Part shown: positions 1-8,182 of the stretch, piece after piece | Position numbering within the stretch: position 1 is the first letter of the stretch | Layout: every line of letters begins with the position of its first letter | DNA from: Streptomyces zagrosensis | Lineage (GTDB): Bacteria > Actinomycetota > Actinomycetes > Streptomycetales > Streptomycetaceae | Direction: 5' to 3' | DNA: 64,000 nt | NCBI RefSeq assembly: GCF_014203645.1 | Contig: NZ_JACHJL010000003.1 | Span: forward strand, 310,001-374,000 | The notes under the pieces: model-generated | What the model was told of the DNA's origin: nothing | Database searches by the model: none | The model's input: only the letters and a program-made list of their open reading frames with translations | Translations under genes and position numbers: made by a program

Positions 1-241
1 CGACTGGCTCGCCACCGACGAACATATGGGCCTTGTGCAGAGTAGGCATTCCCGGCCCCGATCCACGGAACAGGACATCGGGGAAACCGTCACCGTAGAG
101 ACGGGCCTGCCCGATCTTCTCCTTCGGTGACACCGTCCGCTCGTAGTGCACCGTCACCACGCCGAAATCGCCGACGGGTCCGGTCCATCCGTCATGTGCG
201 GGATGGGTGAACGGCAGCAGCTCGAAGGAGTATTCCGACAC
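1..241 (-). CDS. Partial small partner-type protein of the effector-like locus (5' part only)
   Basis: The gene runs off the left edge; 80 codons are visible from a GTG start at 241. A GAGAGG ribosome binding site lies 7 bases upstream of the start, which decides it. The start sits 60 bases after the stop of the 486 aa gene upstream, so the two are probably one transcript. The N-terminus has F-E-L at residues 6-8 and WTGPVGDFG at about 19-27. The same layout (F-E-L at 6-8, WSGDVGGLG at 26-34) occurs in the two small proteins near 2.9-4.2 kb. I therefore read it as a divergent member of that family, placed directly downstream of a large paralogue as one of the others is. There is no signal peptide. 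The function is unknown; an immunity or chaperone-like partner is inference. Confidence 0.6.
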   Translation of the reverse strand, partial: MSEYSFELLPFTHPAHDGWTGPVGDFGVVTVHYERTVSPKEKIGQARLYGDGFPDVLFRGSGPGMPTLHKAHMFVGGEPV

Positions 242-300
242 GTCGATGCCTCTCAAGCAGTATGCGGCGTAAGGGACGGGATGGCTGTTCGGTTCCTGCC

Positions 301-1761
301 TCAGAACCATTTCTTCGGATTGAGCTTCTTCCCCACGCTCTTCGCCTTGTTGACGGCTCCGGAGCCAAACTCCTTCGCCTTGTTGCCGGTCCAACTCGCG
401 GCCGTGGAAGCGCCGCCCTTGATGTCATCCCAGTGCTCGACTACCTTGGCGCCTCCATACACGAGGCCGGTGCCCAAGGCCAACCCGATCGTCACCGGGT
501 TGGGTGCCACCATGGCCGCGGTGAGAGAACCGTTGAAGCCCACCTCGGCAACGTCCGCGATGTAACCGGCGCCTTCTTTCCGGCTGTCGAACTTCTTCCG
601 TGGGTCCTGGGACGCCACATTGGCAAGGCTGTACACGGTCGAGACGGCGCCTCCGACGACCCCCGCTCCGCGGAGGAAGCCCGCCGTCTTGCCTGCCGTG
701 GAGAGGCCGACACGCCATGGGCTGCTCGTGCCCGGGGATAACCGCAGGGCCTGCGCGAAATGCTCGGCGTTCTTCGCCTTCGTAAAGACATGCAGCAAGT
801 TCGCCTGCCCCGCACGCACGACAGGCTGCCCCGAATGCGTAACGCCCCCGTAGATCTTGGCGAGTTCGTCGGAGCCGACCAGGAAGTTGATGCCCCGGTT
901 GACGCTCATCCCCCGCCAGGTGGCATTCATAAAGCCGCGACTGCGAAGGGAATCGAACCCGGTGCCCCACAGGTCGCCGCGCAGGCCCCCCGTCAGCGGG
1001 ATGCTACTGAGCTGCTGGTACCGGGCGCTTCTCGTGGCCGCCCACGCACCCAACTGCCCCGGGAGCCAACTCCCGGGCGCCGCGAGCGAACGTATCTTCG
1101 GCGACCACTGTTCTAGCTTTTGCCCGGCGGTCACCAACTTGCTGCTGTTCCTATTCTTCAGCATCTCGGCAAGCGAGGTCTTCACCGTCGCGCCCCAGCC
1201 CTGCTTGAACGAGTTCCCGCCCACGGTCTGGACGAAAGAGGTGCCCTGAAAGGACACCACTCCGGCCACCGTGGTGAAGGTCGCCACGTCACCGCCGAGC
1301 CTGATCAAGCTGGCCAAGGTCTCCTCGTGCGGCATCAGGCCAGGGATCTTGCTCATGACATGGGCTTCGAGGCGTGCGACCCAGTCGGTCAACGACTCTT
1401 CTGGCTGCCGTTGGAACTCGTCAGCCTTCGGGTCATCGCTCTTGGCGACAGAGCTCGCGAGCAAGAGCGTGCCGGGCGCGATAGGGCCCTCGTAGTTCTT
1501 GAGATCCTCCGGCGTGAAGCCCGCTGCCAGCACGCCGGCCTCCGGGTCCCCATCCTCAAGGCGAGCGAACGCGGCCCGCTTGCGTAGATCCGGAGCGGTG
1601 TCGGTGACCCAATTATTCAAGGGCTTGAGCGCTGCCAACTCGCCAGTGACGTTCAGCGTTGCCGCACGGGTGAACGCCTCTTTGAGCTGATCCGCCAAGC
1701 CGCCCGTGCCGTCGATGAGCTTAGCGAGTTGTTCCAGGTCCCCCGGATTGACATTGCGCAC
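301..1761 (-). CDS. Effector-like large protein, paralogue 1 (486 aa)
   Basis: First of three paralogues in the window (the others end at 4266 and 8183). It starts with GTG at 1761 behind GGGGAAGG. Residues 1-90 are a conserved helical module beginning V-R-N-V-N-P-G-D-L-E and containing TDTAPDLRKRAAFARLEDGD. The middle carries APGSWLPGQL and THSGQPV, also found in paralogue 3. The last 110 residues have a hydrophobic Gly/Ala-rich part with MVAPNPVTIG, then VVEHWDDIKG and a Lys-rich tail ending NPKKWF. There is no classical signal peptide. Gly-zipper C-termini with an N/H-W-D-x-(I/V)-K motif and a basic tail recall large WXG100- or LXG-type secreted proteins of actinomycetes, but that link is inference. 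A small partner-type gene follows after 60 bases. Confidence 0.75.
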   Translation of the reverse strand: MRNVNPGDLEQLAKLIDGTGGLADQLKEAFTRAATLNVTGELAALKPLNNWVTDTAPDLRKRAAFARLEDGDPEAGVLAAGFTPEDLKNYEGPIAPGTLLLASSVAKSDDPKADEFQRQPEESLTDWVARLEAHVMSKIPGLMPHEETLASLIRLGGDVATFTTVAGVVSFQGTSFVQTVGGNSFKQGWGATVKTSLAEMLKNRNSSKLVTAGQKLEQWSPKIRSLAAPGSWLPGQLGAWAATRSARYQQLSSIPLTGGLRGDLWGTGFDSLRSRGFMNATWRGMSVNRGINFLVGSDELAKIYGGVTHSGQPVVRAGQANLLHVFTKAKNAEHFAQALRLSPGTSSPWRVGLSTAGKTAGFLRGAGVVGGAVSTVYSLANVASQDPRKKFDSRKEGAGYIADVAEVGFNGSLTAAMVAPNPVTIGLALGTGLVYGGAKVVEHWDDIKGGASTAASWTGNKAKEFGSGAVNKAKSVGKKLNPKKWF

Positions 1762-1967
1762 GCCTTCCCCCTTAGCGTCCCCGACTAGCGGGTGCCCGCG
1801 CCCGGCACGAGCACTTCAGGATACGACGTGCCAGTTTTTAGCCACCGACAAACGACCAAGGGGTGATCACGTATGCACCAAGGGATGGAAAGTTGGGCAA
1901 ATGCATCCCAGGGGATCAATAGGTGCACGGCGCGCCGGATGAGATGTGCCGGGGGTGGCGTCATTGG

Positions 1968-2798
1968 TCACCGCTGCTGTGCGGCGCTGCCATCCGCGAC
2001 GAGTAGCTGATCGGTGTCTGGGAGCAAGTCGGTGATCGCACGCCAAAGCCCCTTGGCGGACGTGCGGCGCACGCACAGTTCGGAGTGCTGGTTAATCGCG
2101 CCCTCCGCAATGGGTTCTGCCGGCGCCGTACGCACCCAGTAACCTTCGATGCCGCAATCCCATACTGCCAGCGCGGCAATGTGCGGGCTCGCGTCGCCGT
2201 GGGTCTGGTCTCCAGGCCATACGACGGTCATGCGCCACATCGCATTGAGCTGGGCCAGGATCTCGGCGAGCCGCACCGGGGCGCCGCAAGCCGCGGCGAC
2301 GTCCGCGTAATCTTCGCGCTCGTGAGCCGCCTTAGTCTCGAACCGTTCCAGGAGCGCGTCAAGCGGCCCCATCATTGAGGAGATCTGCTCGTCGGCGTCA
2401 GGGAATTCACATGCCTCGGTGTGCAGGTCCACCATTCTGGCGAGCTCCCACACGAGCATCGAGGCTTCGACGGGAGCGTATTCCGACTCCTCTTCGTCGG
2501 GCCATCCCTCATGTGAAAAAGCGAACTGGTCGCCTACGACGACACCACTGGAAACGGTGCCCTGTGGGCCGCTGATTTCCAGGCGCACGATCACACGCGG
2601 CGACATGAGTGTCGATATGAGCGGGTAGAGTTCCCCGTCGATGGTTCCCTCATCGTGGACAATTCCCGCTGACCGAAGTTCGGTCAGGGGCTGGGAGAGC
2701 GTCGGGGGAAGTTCTTCTTCTGCTACGAGGAGTCCAAGAGCACTGATATGTGCGTCCGACAAGCGGAGCCGACGACGTCCGGCATCGATGGAGGGCAT
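1968..2798 (-). CDS. EspG-like (ESX-associated) protein, tentative
   Basis: A soluble 276 aa protein without signal peptide or membrane segment. The N-terminal 60 residues look like a winged-helix start (LSQPLTELRSAGIV, then a Gly-Glu-Leu-Tyr-Pro stretch), followed by alternating beta segments (RVIVRLEISG) and a long acidic helical middle. The end reads GYWVRTAPAEP and then an amphipathic helix with LWRAITDLLPD. Length and order (Leu/Pro-rich N-terminus, P-L-x-x-L-x-x-P sheet entry, late Y-W-V strand, last helix) resemble EspG-type chaperones that bind PE/PPE substrates of ESX systems. That assignment is from fold-level resemblance only and could be wrong. It lies between two effector-like genes on the same strand, which fits a substrate-binding helper. 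Confidence 0.45.
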   Translation of the reverse strand: MPSIDAGRRRLRLSDAHISALGLLVAEEELPPTLSQPLTELRSAGIVHDEGTIDGELYPLISTLMSPRVIVRLEISGPQGTVSSGVVVGDQFAFSHEGWPDEEESEYAPVEASMLVWELARMVDLHTEACEFPDADEQISSMMGPLDALLERFETKAAHEREDYADVAAACGAPVRLAEILAQLNAMWRMTVVWPGDQTHGDASPHIAALAVWDCGIEGYWVRTAPAEPIAEGAINQHSELCVRRTSAKGLWRAITDLLPDTDQLLVADGSAAQQR

Positions 2799-2872
2799 GC
2801 ACGATCTCCGATGGCGTTGTGGTGAACTGTGGTGCGGGTGTCCTTAGGGTCGCGACGCGACTGCTGGCTACA

Positions 2873-3454
2873 TCACGATGAGATTTCATTCATGAAGCGT
2901 CCAATGGAAAAGAAAAAGGCGCCTGGCCAGGATAGGTCCCTGGTGTACACGCCTTCCAGCAGCAGGGCGATGCCGATGTCTGTGGCGTCCACCGTGCCGT
3001 TGGCCATGCCCCGTATGGTGCGCGGATTCTTCCAAGTTGAGCGCGTCATTTGCACACTAGCGCGGTCGCGAGTGAGGGTGTGTTTGCGCTTGCCGCCGGT
3101 TTGAGCATATAGATATTCTCGGCCCGCTACGGTGATATGCAGTGTGCGGGCCTTGCGAGTGAGCCCGCCGGATCGCCGGGAGAGTTTGGCGGGGTCGCCG
3201 GCGAAAGTGAATTCTACATCGGTAAGAGTGGGGCGACCGTTGTGCTGTGCCGCAGAGTAGGCGGCGATGTGGGTTCCGTTTCTCGCCGCTGACGCCACGA
3301 CGCGTGACTGCACGACGTCTGTGGGCTCCTGCGGATATTTCATCTCGAAGGTCCCCAAGCCGCCGACGTCACCCGACCACGAGAAAACTTGCTTGCTGAG
3401 CATGATTTTATTTGTTGAACCAGTGCGCATAAGCTCGAATGGGAATGACGTCAT
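2873..3454 (-). CDS. Small partner-type protein, duplicate A (193 aa)
   Basis: The start is the ATG at 3454, preceded by GGAGAG at suitable spacing; an upstream in-frame extension exists but has no ribosome binding site and runs through the fragment next door. The protein is nearly identical to the one encoded at 3656-4231. The N-terminus carries F-E-L at 6-8 and WSGDVGGLG at 26-34. The middle is beta-rich and basic (RRSGGLTRKARTLHITVAG, then GGKRKHTLTRD), and the end has an Ile/Leu-rich segment with IGIALLLEGVYTRDLSW and GRFMN. There is no signal peptide. I do not recognise a named domain. As the 5' neighbour on this strand is only a truncated large gene, this copy has lost its full-length partner. 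Confidence 0.7.
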   Translation of the reverse strand: MTSFPFELMRTGSTNKIMLSKQVFSWSGDVGGLGTFEMKYPQEPTDVVQSRVVASAARNGTHIAAYSAAQHNGRPTLTDVEFTFAGDPAKLSRRSGGLTRKARTLHITVAGREYLYAQTGGKRKHTLTRDRASVQMTRSTWKNPRTIRGMANGTVDATDIGIALLLEGVYTRDLSWPGAFFFSIGRFMNEISS

Positions 3455-3488
3455 GGCCGTTCTCTCCTTTTTATGCATGAAGATCCGA

Positions 3489-3655
3489 TCAGTCGAACGG
3501 ATTGACGGCACTGCCGAACTTCTTTGCTCCGCCCACGGCCTTGTCCATCCCATCGGAGACCTTGTCCTTGGCCCACTTTCCTGCATCCTCGACCTTACCG
3601 GGGCACTCCGCAACGGTATCCCAGCTTCGATCACCAAGGCGGTACCGTAGACGCC
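3489..3655 (-). pseudogene. Truncated 3' end of an effector-like gene left by the duplication
   Basis: On the minus strand this stretch encodes GKVEDAGKWAKDKVSDGMD and the ending SAVNPFD, almost the same as the last ~40 residues of the 406 aa protein at 4266-5486. Upstream of the duplication junction (about 3655) the reading frame continues into unrelated out-of-frame sequence of the neighbouring small gene, so no full gene can be made. It is a gene remnant and not a functional CDS. Confidence 0.8.
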
Positions 3656-4231
3656 TTAGATTCCATTCATAAAGCGTCCGATGGAATAGAGAAAGGCGCC
3701 TGGCCAGGATAGGTCCCTGGTGTACACGCCTTCCAGTAGCAGGGCGATGCCGATGTCTGTGGCGTCCACCGTGCCGTTGGCCACGCCCCGTATGGTGCGC
3801 GGATTCTTCCAAGTTGAGCGCGTCATTTGCACACTAGCGCGGTCGCGAGTGAGGGTGTGTTTGCGCTTGCCGCCGGTTTGAGCATATAGATATTCTCGGC
3901 CCGCTACGGTGATATGTAGTGTGCGGGCCTTGCGAGTGAGCCCGCCGGATCGCCGGGAGAGTTTGGCGGGGTCGCCGGCGAAAGTGAATTCTACATCGGT
4001 AAGAGTGGGGCGACCGTTGTGCTGTGCCGCCGAGTAGGCGGCGATGTGGGTTCCGTTTCTCGTCGCTGACGCCACGACGCGTGACTGTACGACGTCTGTG
4101 GGCTCCTGCGGATATTTCATTTCGAAGGTCCCCAAGCCGCCGACGTCGCCCGACCACGAGAAAACCTGTTTGCGGAGCACGAATTGATTTGTTGAACCAG
4201 TGCGCACAAGCTCGAATGGGAATGACGTCAT
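3656..4231 (-). CDS. Small partner-type protein, duplicate B (191 aa)
   Basis: It starts at ATG 4231 with GGAGAG just upstream, 34 bases after the stop of the 406 aa effector-like gene, so the two are almost certainly co-transcribed. Sequence is nearly identical to duplicate A; differences include VRTGSTNQFVLRKQ near the N-terminus and a shorter end (GRFMNGI). The motif WSGDVGGLG and the basic beta-rich middle are kept. A small gene tightly following each large paralogue is the arrangement expected of a cognate immunity or chaperone gene, but no homology proves this. No signal peptide or clear membrane helix is present, though the last 40 residues are rather hydrophobic. Confidence 0.75.
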   Translation of the reverse strand: MTSFPFELVRTGSTNQFVLRKQVFSWSGDVGGLGTFEMKYPQEPTDVVQSRVVASATRNGTHIAAYSAAQHNGRPTLTDVEFTFAGDPAKLSRRSGGLTRKARTLHITVAGREYLYAQTGGKRKHTLTRDRASVQMTRSTWKNPRTIRGVANGTVDATDIGIALLLEGVYTRDLSWPGAFLYSIGRFMNGI

Positions 4232-4265
4232 GGCCGTTCTCTCCTCTTTGTGCATGAAGGCCCGA

Positions 4266-5486
4266 TCAGTCGAACGGATTGACGGCACTGCCGAACTTTT
4301 TTGCTCCGCCCACGGCCTTGTCCATCCCATCGGAGACCTTGTCCTTGGTCCACTTTCCTGCATCCTCGACCTTACCGGGGAACTTCTTGACGGTATCCCA
4401 GTTATCGATCACCAAGGCGGTACCGTAGACGGCTCCCGTGACCACGGTCGCGCCGATCGTCACCGGGTTAGGAGCCACCATCGCGGAGGTGAGTGAGGCG
4501 TTGAACGCGACGCCGGAAACGTCTGCTACATAGCCCGCCTTGTCTTTCTGGAACGCCTTGACCGGGTTGCCCTTCTGGTACAGCTCATAAGCTCCCGCCC
4601 CGGTTGCCGCCACGCCGCCGACGACTCCTGTGGTGCGCCAAAAGCCCGCAGTCTTCAGTGCGGCTCCGGTGCCCGACGTGAGCTGGACGAGTTTGCTGGC
4701 CCCCGCAATCTTTTTGGTGTCGGCCACACTCTTTCCGACCTTGAGGAGGTTCGCCTCCCAGGCCCACACCTTTCCATTGTCCAGCGCCGCCAGGCTGTCT
4801 TTCCCCGTCAGTGCATCCAGCACGGGGGCGGGCGTTCGGGCACCGATGCTGACCGCCATGCGACGGATACGTTGAGGAATCATGGTAGACCCCTCGCCCT
4901 TGAGGAGCTGGGCCAACGTAGTTCCCGGCGCCTTAAGGGCCACGCCACCTTTGAAATACTTCGTCAGATGCACGGTGCCGACAACCGCCGACTTGAACGC
5001 ACCTGGCACCTCCGATGCGAAAGCAGTCAGCTGAATGTAGTCGCTGACGACCTCGCCGAGGTTCTTGTTGCCCGATATCTTCCCTACTGCGTCGCCCTTG
5101 ACCCGAGTTCGCCATTCCTCGATCGATTCGTTCGGTTGGCGTTTAATCCATTCGAAATCACGCTCGCCGCTGGCTGCTGCGGCTCCCGCCAGCAAGGCAA
5201 GGTCTGGGTTGAGCGCGAGTTGCTGAGCCTCTTTCAGGGAAAAGCCGGCCCATAGGAAGCCACCCAGTGGGTCACCGTCTTCGGCACGAGCTATAGCAGC
5301 GCGCTTGCGCAAGTCGGGTGCCGTGTCCGTCACCCACTGCCGCATCGGTTTGAGGGGCGCCAACTGGGTGCTGACGTTGAGTGCTGAGGCCCTGGTAAAC
5401 GCCTCGGTCAGCTTGTCGCTCGTACCGCCCTTGCCGTCGATGAGCTTGGCGAGCTCCTCCAGATCCTTAGGATTGACATTGCGCAC
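4266..5486 (-). CDS. Effector-like large protein, paralogue 2 (406 aa)
   Basis: The start is GTG 5486, 7 bases after GAGGGGG; this gives the same first residues (V-R-N-V-N-P) as the other two paralogues, so the longer in-frame extension to 5540 is rejected. Residues 1-95 match the shared module (DLEELAKLIDG, then TDTAPDLRKRAAIARAEDGD). The middle is shorter and different from paralogues 1 and 3, lacking the APGSWLP segment. The C-terminal 110 residues return to the family pattern: GYVADVSGVAFNASLTSAMV, VIDNWDTVK, then a Lys/Gly tail ending SAVNPFD. The mosaic of conserved ends with a variable middle is typical of polymorphic secreted proteins. The partner-type gene follows after 34 bases; the duplication begins inside its 3' end. 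Confidence 0.75.
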   Translation of the reverse strand: MRNVNPKDLEELAKLIDGKGGTSDKLTEAFTRASALNVSTQLAPLKPMRQWVTDTAPDLRKRAAIARAEDGDPLGGFLWAGFSLKEAQQLALNPDLALLAGAAAASGERDFEWIKRQPNESIEEWRTRVKGDAVGKISGNKNLGEVVSDYIQLTAFASEVPGAFKSAVVGTVHLTKYFKGGVALKAPGTTLAQLLKGEGSTMIPQRIRRMAVSIGARTPAPVLDALTGKDSLAALDNGKVWAWEANLLKVGKSVADTKKIAGASKLVQLTSGTGAALKTAGFWRTTGVVGGVAATGAGAYELYQKGNPVKAFQKDKAGYVADVSGVAFNASLTSAMVAPNPVTIGATVVTGAVYGTALVIDNWDTVKKFPGKVEDAGKWTKDKVSDGMDKAVGGAKKFGSAVNPFD

Positions 5487-5588
5487 GAACTGCCCCCTCT
5501 GTGTCCTCTGAGCGCCCGGTCCTGCTGTGCCGAGCGTCATTCAGATTAGGTAAAGGATAGGCAATCACTGGGTGAGCTGTCCGGAGAA

Positions 5589-5611
5589 TTAGAAGCTACT
5601 GTAGCGACTAA
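5589..5611. promoter_or_regulatory. Imperfect palindrome in a divergent intergenic region
   Basis: TTAG-N2-GCTAC-T-GTAGC-N2-CTAA is a 23-base imperfect dyad inside an AT-richer stretch between the minus-strand effector-like gene (start 5486) and the plus-strand gene at 5743. Its position suits an operator or a promoter element serving either gene. No matching regulator was identified. Confidence 0.35.
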
Positions 5612-5742
5612 TATGGCCTTATAGGGTGCGTTAGCGCGTACACGCTTCCGCGCTTGGACGCCGGTCGGCGCCTCAGTGTGGGAAGCGCGTGTGACGTTGT
5701 GCAGACTGGCCGCCAGGCCGGTAACGGGGAAGGGAGACGCCG

Positions 5743-6639
5743 ATGGGCGTGCGCAATCGGGTGCGTGAAGTGGGGGAGGCGGCGAGTTCCGCCGTGGTGA
5801 ACTTGGGCAGGGGCGTCGTGGAGCGCGGTATCCATGCGCGCCGAGTAGGAGCCAACGCCTCCGGCGAATGGGTGCTCGGCGTGCTGGGCGCGCTGCCCGC
5901 GCCCGCCGCGCCCGCGTCCGAGCAGTGGGAGTTCTCGCTGGGCGCTTTGGTGTGCAAGCACCCGCGCGTGCCTGCGGTGACCGCGCGGGCGCTCCGGGCC
6001 TTCGACGGCATCGGCGCCCTGCGCTTCGGTCCGGAATCCGTGGGCTTCGAGGGCGAGGACATCCCGTGGAAGAAGGTGACCGGGCTGCGCCTGCACGACG
6101 CCTTCAGCGCCATGACGACCGACGCACTGGACACCGAGGCGGATCGCATCCGGGAAGTGCTGCCACCGCTTCCGGGACGCAAGTGGGCCGTAACGAAGGT
6201 CGTCGAGGGGCTGGCCACGGTCATGTTGGCCGCCTTGGAGCAGGCCAGCGAGCAGCGACTCAACCATGTGAACGTCGCCTGCGAGGTGACGTATCGCGGG
6301 GCGCTCGGCCGGGAGAAGTCACTGCGCGCCAACCTGTTCACCACCGCACTCCTGGCCCACCAACTCGACGTCGCCCACAGCCTGGTCGTCACCGCGCAGG
6401 AGATGGGGGTACCGGTGCTGCCCGCCGACCCGGCAGGGGCACCGGTGCAGGCCATGGAGCGGGTACGCGCACTGCGGGAACGTACGGATGCGATGGCCGC
6501 GGACCTCGCGGCCCGCGACGAGGACGATCCCGGGCGGGAAGCAGACGGGAGCACGCGTACGGGAGGGGACGCGGGACACCGTGCCGGCCCAGACCCGGGA
6601 AGCGACGGGGCGGGTGACGGCGGGCCGAGTAGGGGCTGA
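5743..6639 (+). CDS. Conserved hypothetical actinobacterial protein (298 aa)
   Basis: ATG start with GGGAAGGGAGAC upstream. The protein is soluble, with no signal peptide. Residues 30-70 include an Ala-rich region (GVLGALPAPAAP). At about 90-125 there is a PH-like beta stretch (GIGALRFGPESVGFEGEDIP, WKKVTGLRLHD). A long helical part follows with KWAVTKVVEGLATVMLAALE, and the last 55 residues are a disordered Gly/Asp/Arg tail. I do not recognise a catalytic motif. It stands alone on the plus strand between effector-like genes, divergent from the gene starting at 5486. It may belong to the same accessory locus, but nothing in its sequence shows this. Confidence 0.7.
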   Translation: MGVRNRVREVGEAASSAVVNLGRGVVERGIHARRVGANASGEWVLGVLGALPAPAAPASEQWEFSLGALVCKHPRVPAVTARALRAFDGIGALRFGPESVGFEGEDIPWKKVTGLRLHDAFSAMTTDALDTEADRIREVLPPLPGRKWAVTKVVEGLATVMLAALEQASEQRLNHVNVACEVTYRGALGREKSLRANLFTTALLAHQLDVAHSLVVTAQEMGVPVLPADPAGAPVQAMERVRALRERTDAMAADLAARDEDDPGREADGSTRTGGDAGHRAGPDPGSDGAGDGGPSRG

Positions 6640-6741
6640 GCTCGGCGGGGGCCGACCGGGCGTGCTCCACTGGGGCGCGAGTCGGTAGTTGGTGATACGG
6701 CCCGGCGCCGGGCACAGTCCCCCAACTCGCGACCTCGCGGC

Positions 6742-7995
6742 TCACACGGACACGGGTGGCCCTTCTTGGTTGGTCTCGTCGGTCTCGCTGATCTCGTCAA
6801 GCAGCAGTCGCGCGGCCACCATCGCCCCATCGCTGCGGATGGTGCCGGCCACGGCGCTCGCTCGCGCGCGGGTCTCGGGGGCCAAGGCCGTCCCCAGCGC
6901 GGCCGACAGGGACTCGGTGGTCGGAGTCGGGCCCTGGTGCGCCACGCCAATGCCCAGGTCGGCCACCCGGCCTGCCCAGTACGGCTGATCCACCGCTTGG
7001 GGCACCACCACCTGTGGCGCGCCGGCTCGGGTGGCGGTCGTCGTGGTGCCCGCGCCGCCGTGATGCACCACGGCGGCCACTCGGCCGAACAGTGCCTGCT
7101 GGTTGACCTCACCGACGATGAAGCAGTCGCCCCGGTCGTCGATCAGGGCCAGATCGGCCCAGCCGCGGGAGATGACCGCGCGACGGCCCTGCGCGCGGAC
7201 CGCCTCGATGGCCACCCGGGCAGCGTTCGCCGATGTGTGCATGGGCATGCTGCCGAAACCCACGTACACCGGTGGTGTGCCGGCGTCCAAGAACGTCAAC
7301 AACTGGGCCGCGAGGGGCTGAACATCGGGCAGCACCCACGCACCGGTCTGTACGACGTTCAGGCCCGGCGTCTCCTGCCACGGGTCCAGGATCGGGTCCG
7401 TGGCCAGCCACGGCTGGTCGCCGATGACGTAGTCGCGGACGTTGTCCACCGGTGGCAGGCCGACCGACGCCCGGTTCGTGTTGAGCGCCGCACCGAACAG
7501 CACGTTGATGCTCTGGGCATCCAGCTCCCACAGCACCCGGTTGTCGGTCACCCCTGGCGGGAACGGCCGGCCCGGGTAGGCCAGCGGCGGGTGGTGCGGC
7601 GACGGCAGGGTGAGTTGCTGGAAGGTCACCGAAACGGATCGAATGCCCAGTTTCTCGGCCACCGACCGCGCGCCGGCAGCGGCCGGCATCACGCCGGTCG
7701 CCACCACCACATCGCACCCCTCGGCCGCCGCAGTGACCGCCTCAAACTGGCTGGCGATCAACTCGGCCGCGCGCTCGGGAAGGGATGACGGCGACGGTGC
7801 CTGGGTCGTCAGCGCACGCGCCGACTGGCCGACCGGCACCAGCGGCACACCGACACCGGCCAACCGCCGCGCGAAGTCCTCGTCCGGCGGCGCGCACACC
7901 CGCACCTCAACACCGCGGGCCCGCAACTGCACCGCAAGTCCCACCAGCGGCTCGACGTCCCCGCGCGAACCGTACGTAGACAACAACACACGCAT
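6742..7995 (-). CDS. GT1-family (MGT/vancomycin-type) glycosyltransferase
   Basis: A 417 aa GT-B fold enzyme that would transfer a sugar from a nucleotide diphosphate donor to a small-molecule acceptor in the cytoplasm. The N-terminus is the family hallmark MRVLLSTYGSRGDVEPLVGL. A linker with PWLATDPILDPW is followed by the donor domain (VYVGFGSMP). The donor-binding signature is AAVVHHGGAGTTTTATRAG, then PQAVDQPYWAGRV, in which His-His-Gly-Gly contacts the diphosphate and Asp-Gln the sugar. Length fits the family (about 390-430 aa). The closest families include glycopeptide, macrolide-inactivating and sterol glucosyltransferases; the acceptor cannot be told from sequence. It is monocistronic, with no antibiotic gene cluster around it. 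Confidence 0.88.
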   Translation of the reverse strand: MRVLLSTYGSRGDVEPLVGLAVQLRARGVEVRVCAPPDEDFARRLAGVGVPLVPVGQSARALTTQAPSPSSLPERAAELIASQFEAVTAAAEGCDVVVATGVMPAAAGARSVAEKLGIRSVSVTFQQLTLPSPHHPPLAYPGRPFPPGVTDNRVLWELDAQSINVLFGAALNTNRASVGLPPVDNVRDYVIGDQPWLATDPILDPWQETPGLNVVQTGAWVLPDVQPLAAQLLTFLDAGTPPVYVGFGSMPMHTSANAARVAIEAVRAQGRRAVISRGWADLALIDDRGDCFIVGEVNQQALFGRVAAVVHHGGAGTTTTATRAGAPQVVVPQAVDQPYWAGRVADLGIGVAHQGPTPTTESLSAALGTALAPETRARASAVAGTIRSDGAMVAARLLLDEISETDETNQEGPPVSV

Positions 7996-8095
7996 TTCGG
8001 GTCTCTCATTTCCGTGGAAGCTGGCCTAGGTCGGCGATTCTGCGCCACGACCCGGGCCTTGCCACAAGCCCCCCGGTACGCTATAAGTTGAGAGT

Positions 8096-8121
8096 GGCAA
8101 GGAGCGGATAGACTCCTTGCC
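8096..8121. terminator. Stem-loop, probable terminator of the effector-like gene
   Basis: GGCAAGGAG at 8096-8104 pairs perfectly with CTCCTTGCC at 8113-8121 around an 8-base loop, 62 bases after the stop of the minus-strand gene at 8183. A T-rich run (TTCGTCTTTT) follows on the plus strand. It lies between that gene and the glycosyltransferase start (7995), so it probably separates the two transcripts. Confidence 0.5.
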
Positions 8122-8182
8122 TTCGTCTTTTCTCGCCCGACTTCGGCTCACGCTTGTCAGGGGAGCCGGCGAAAGAGCCGAG

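Larger units (their letters stand above)
2881..4431. repeat. Tandem direct duplication of about 0.77 kb
   Basis: Two head-to-tail copies lie at about 2881-3653 and 3658-4431, offset 777-778 bases, with scattered substitutions and one 1-base indel near 3626. Each copy contains one small partner-type gene plus the last ~165 bases of the large effector-like gene upstream. The outer copy keeps the intact 406 aa gene; the inner junction truncates the other. Divergence is low, so the duplication is fairly recent but not brand new. Confidence 0.9.

Noticed and set aside
3489..3812. A separate 107-codon gene
   Set aside because: Its C-terminal part is the duplicated 3' end of the effector-like gene and the rest is out-of-frame sequence of the small gene.
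5673..7112. 479-codon minus-strand open frame overlapping two genes
   Set aside because: It runs antisense to the hypothetical gene at 5743 and inside the glycosyltransferase in another frame; composition is that of a shadow.
6742..7995. Part of an antibiotic gene cluster
   Set aside because: The glycosyltransferase has no polyketide, peptide or sugar-biosynthesis neighbours.
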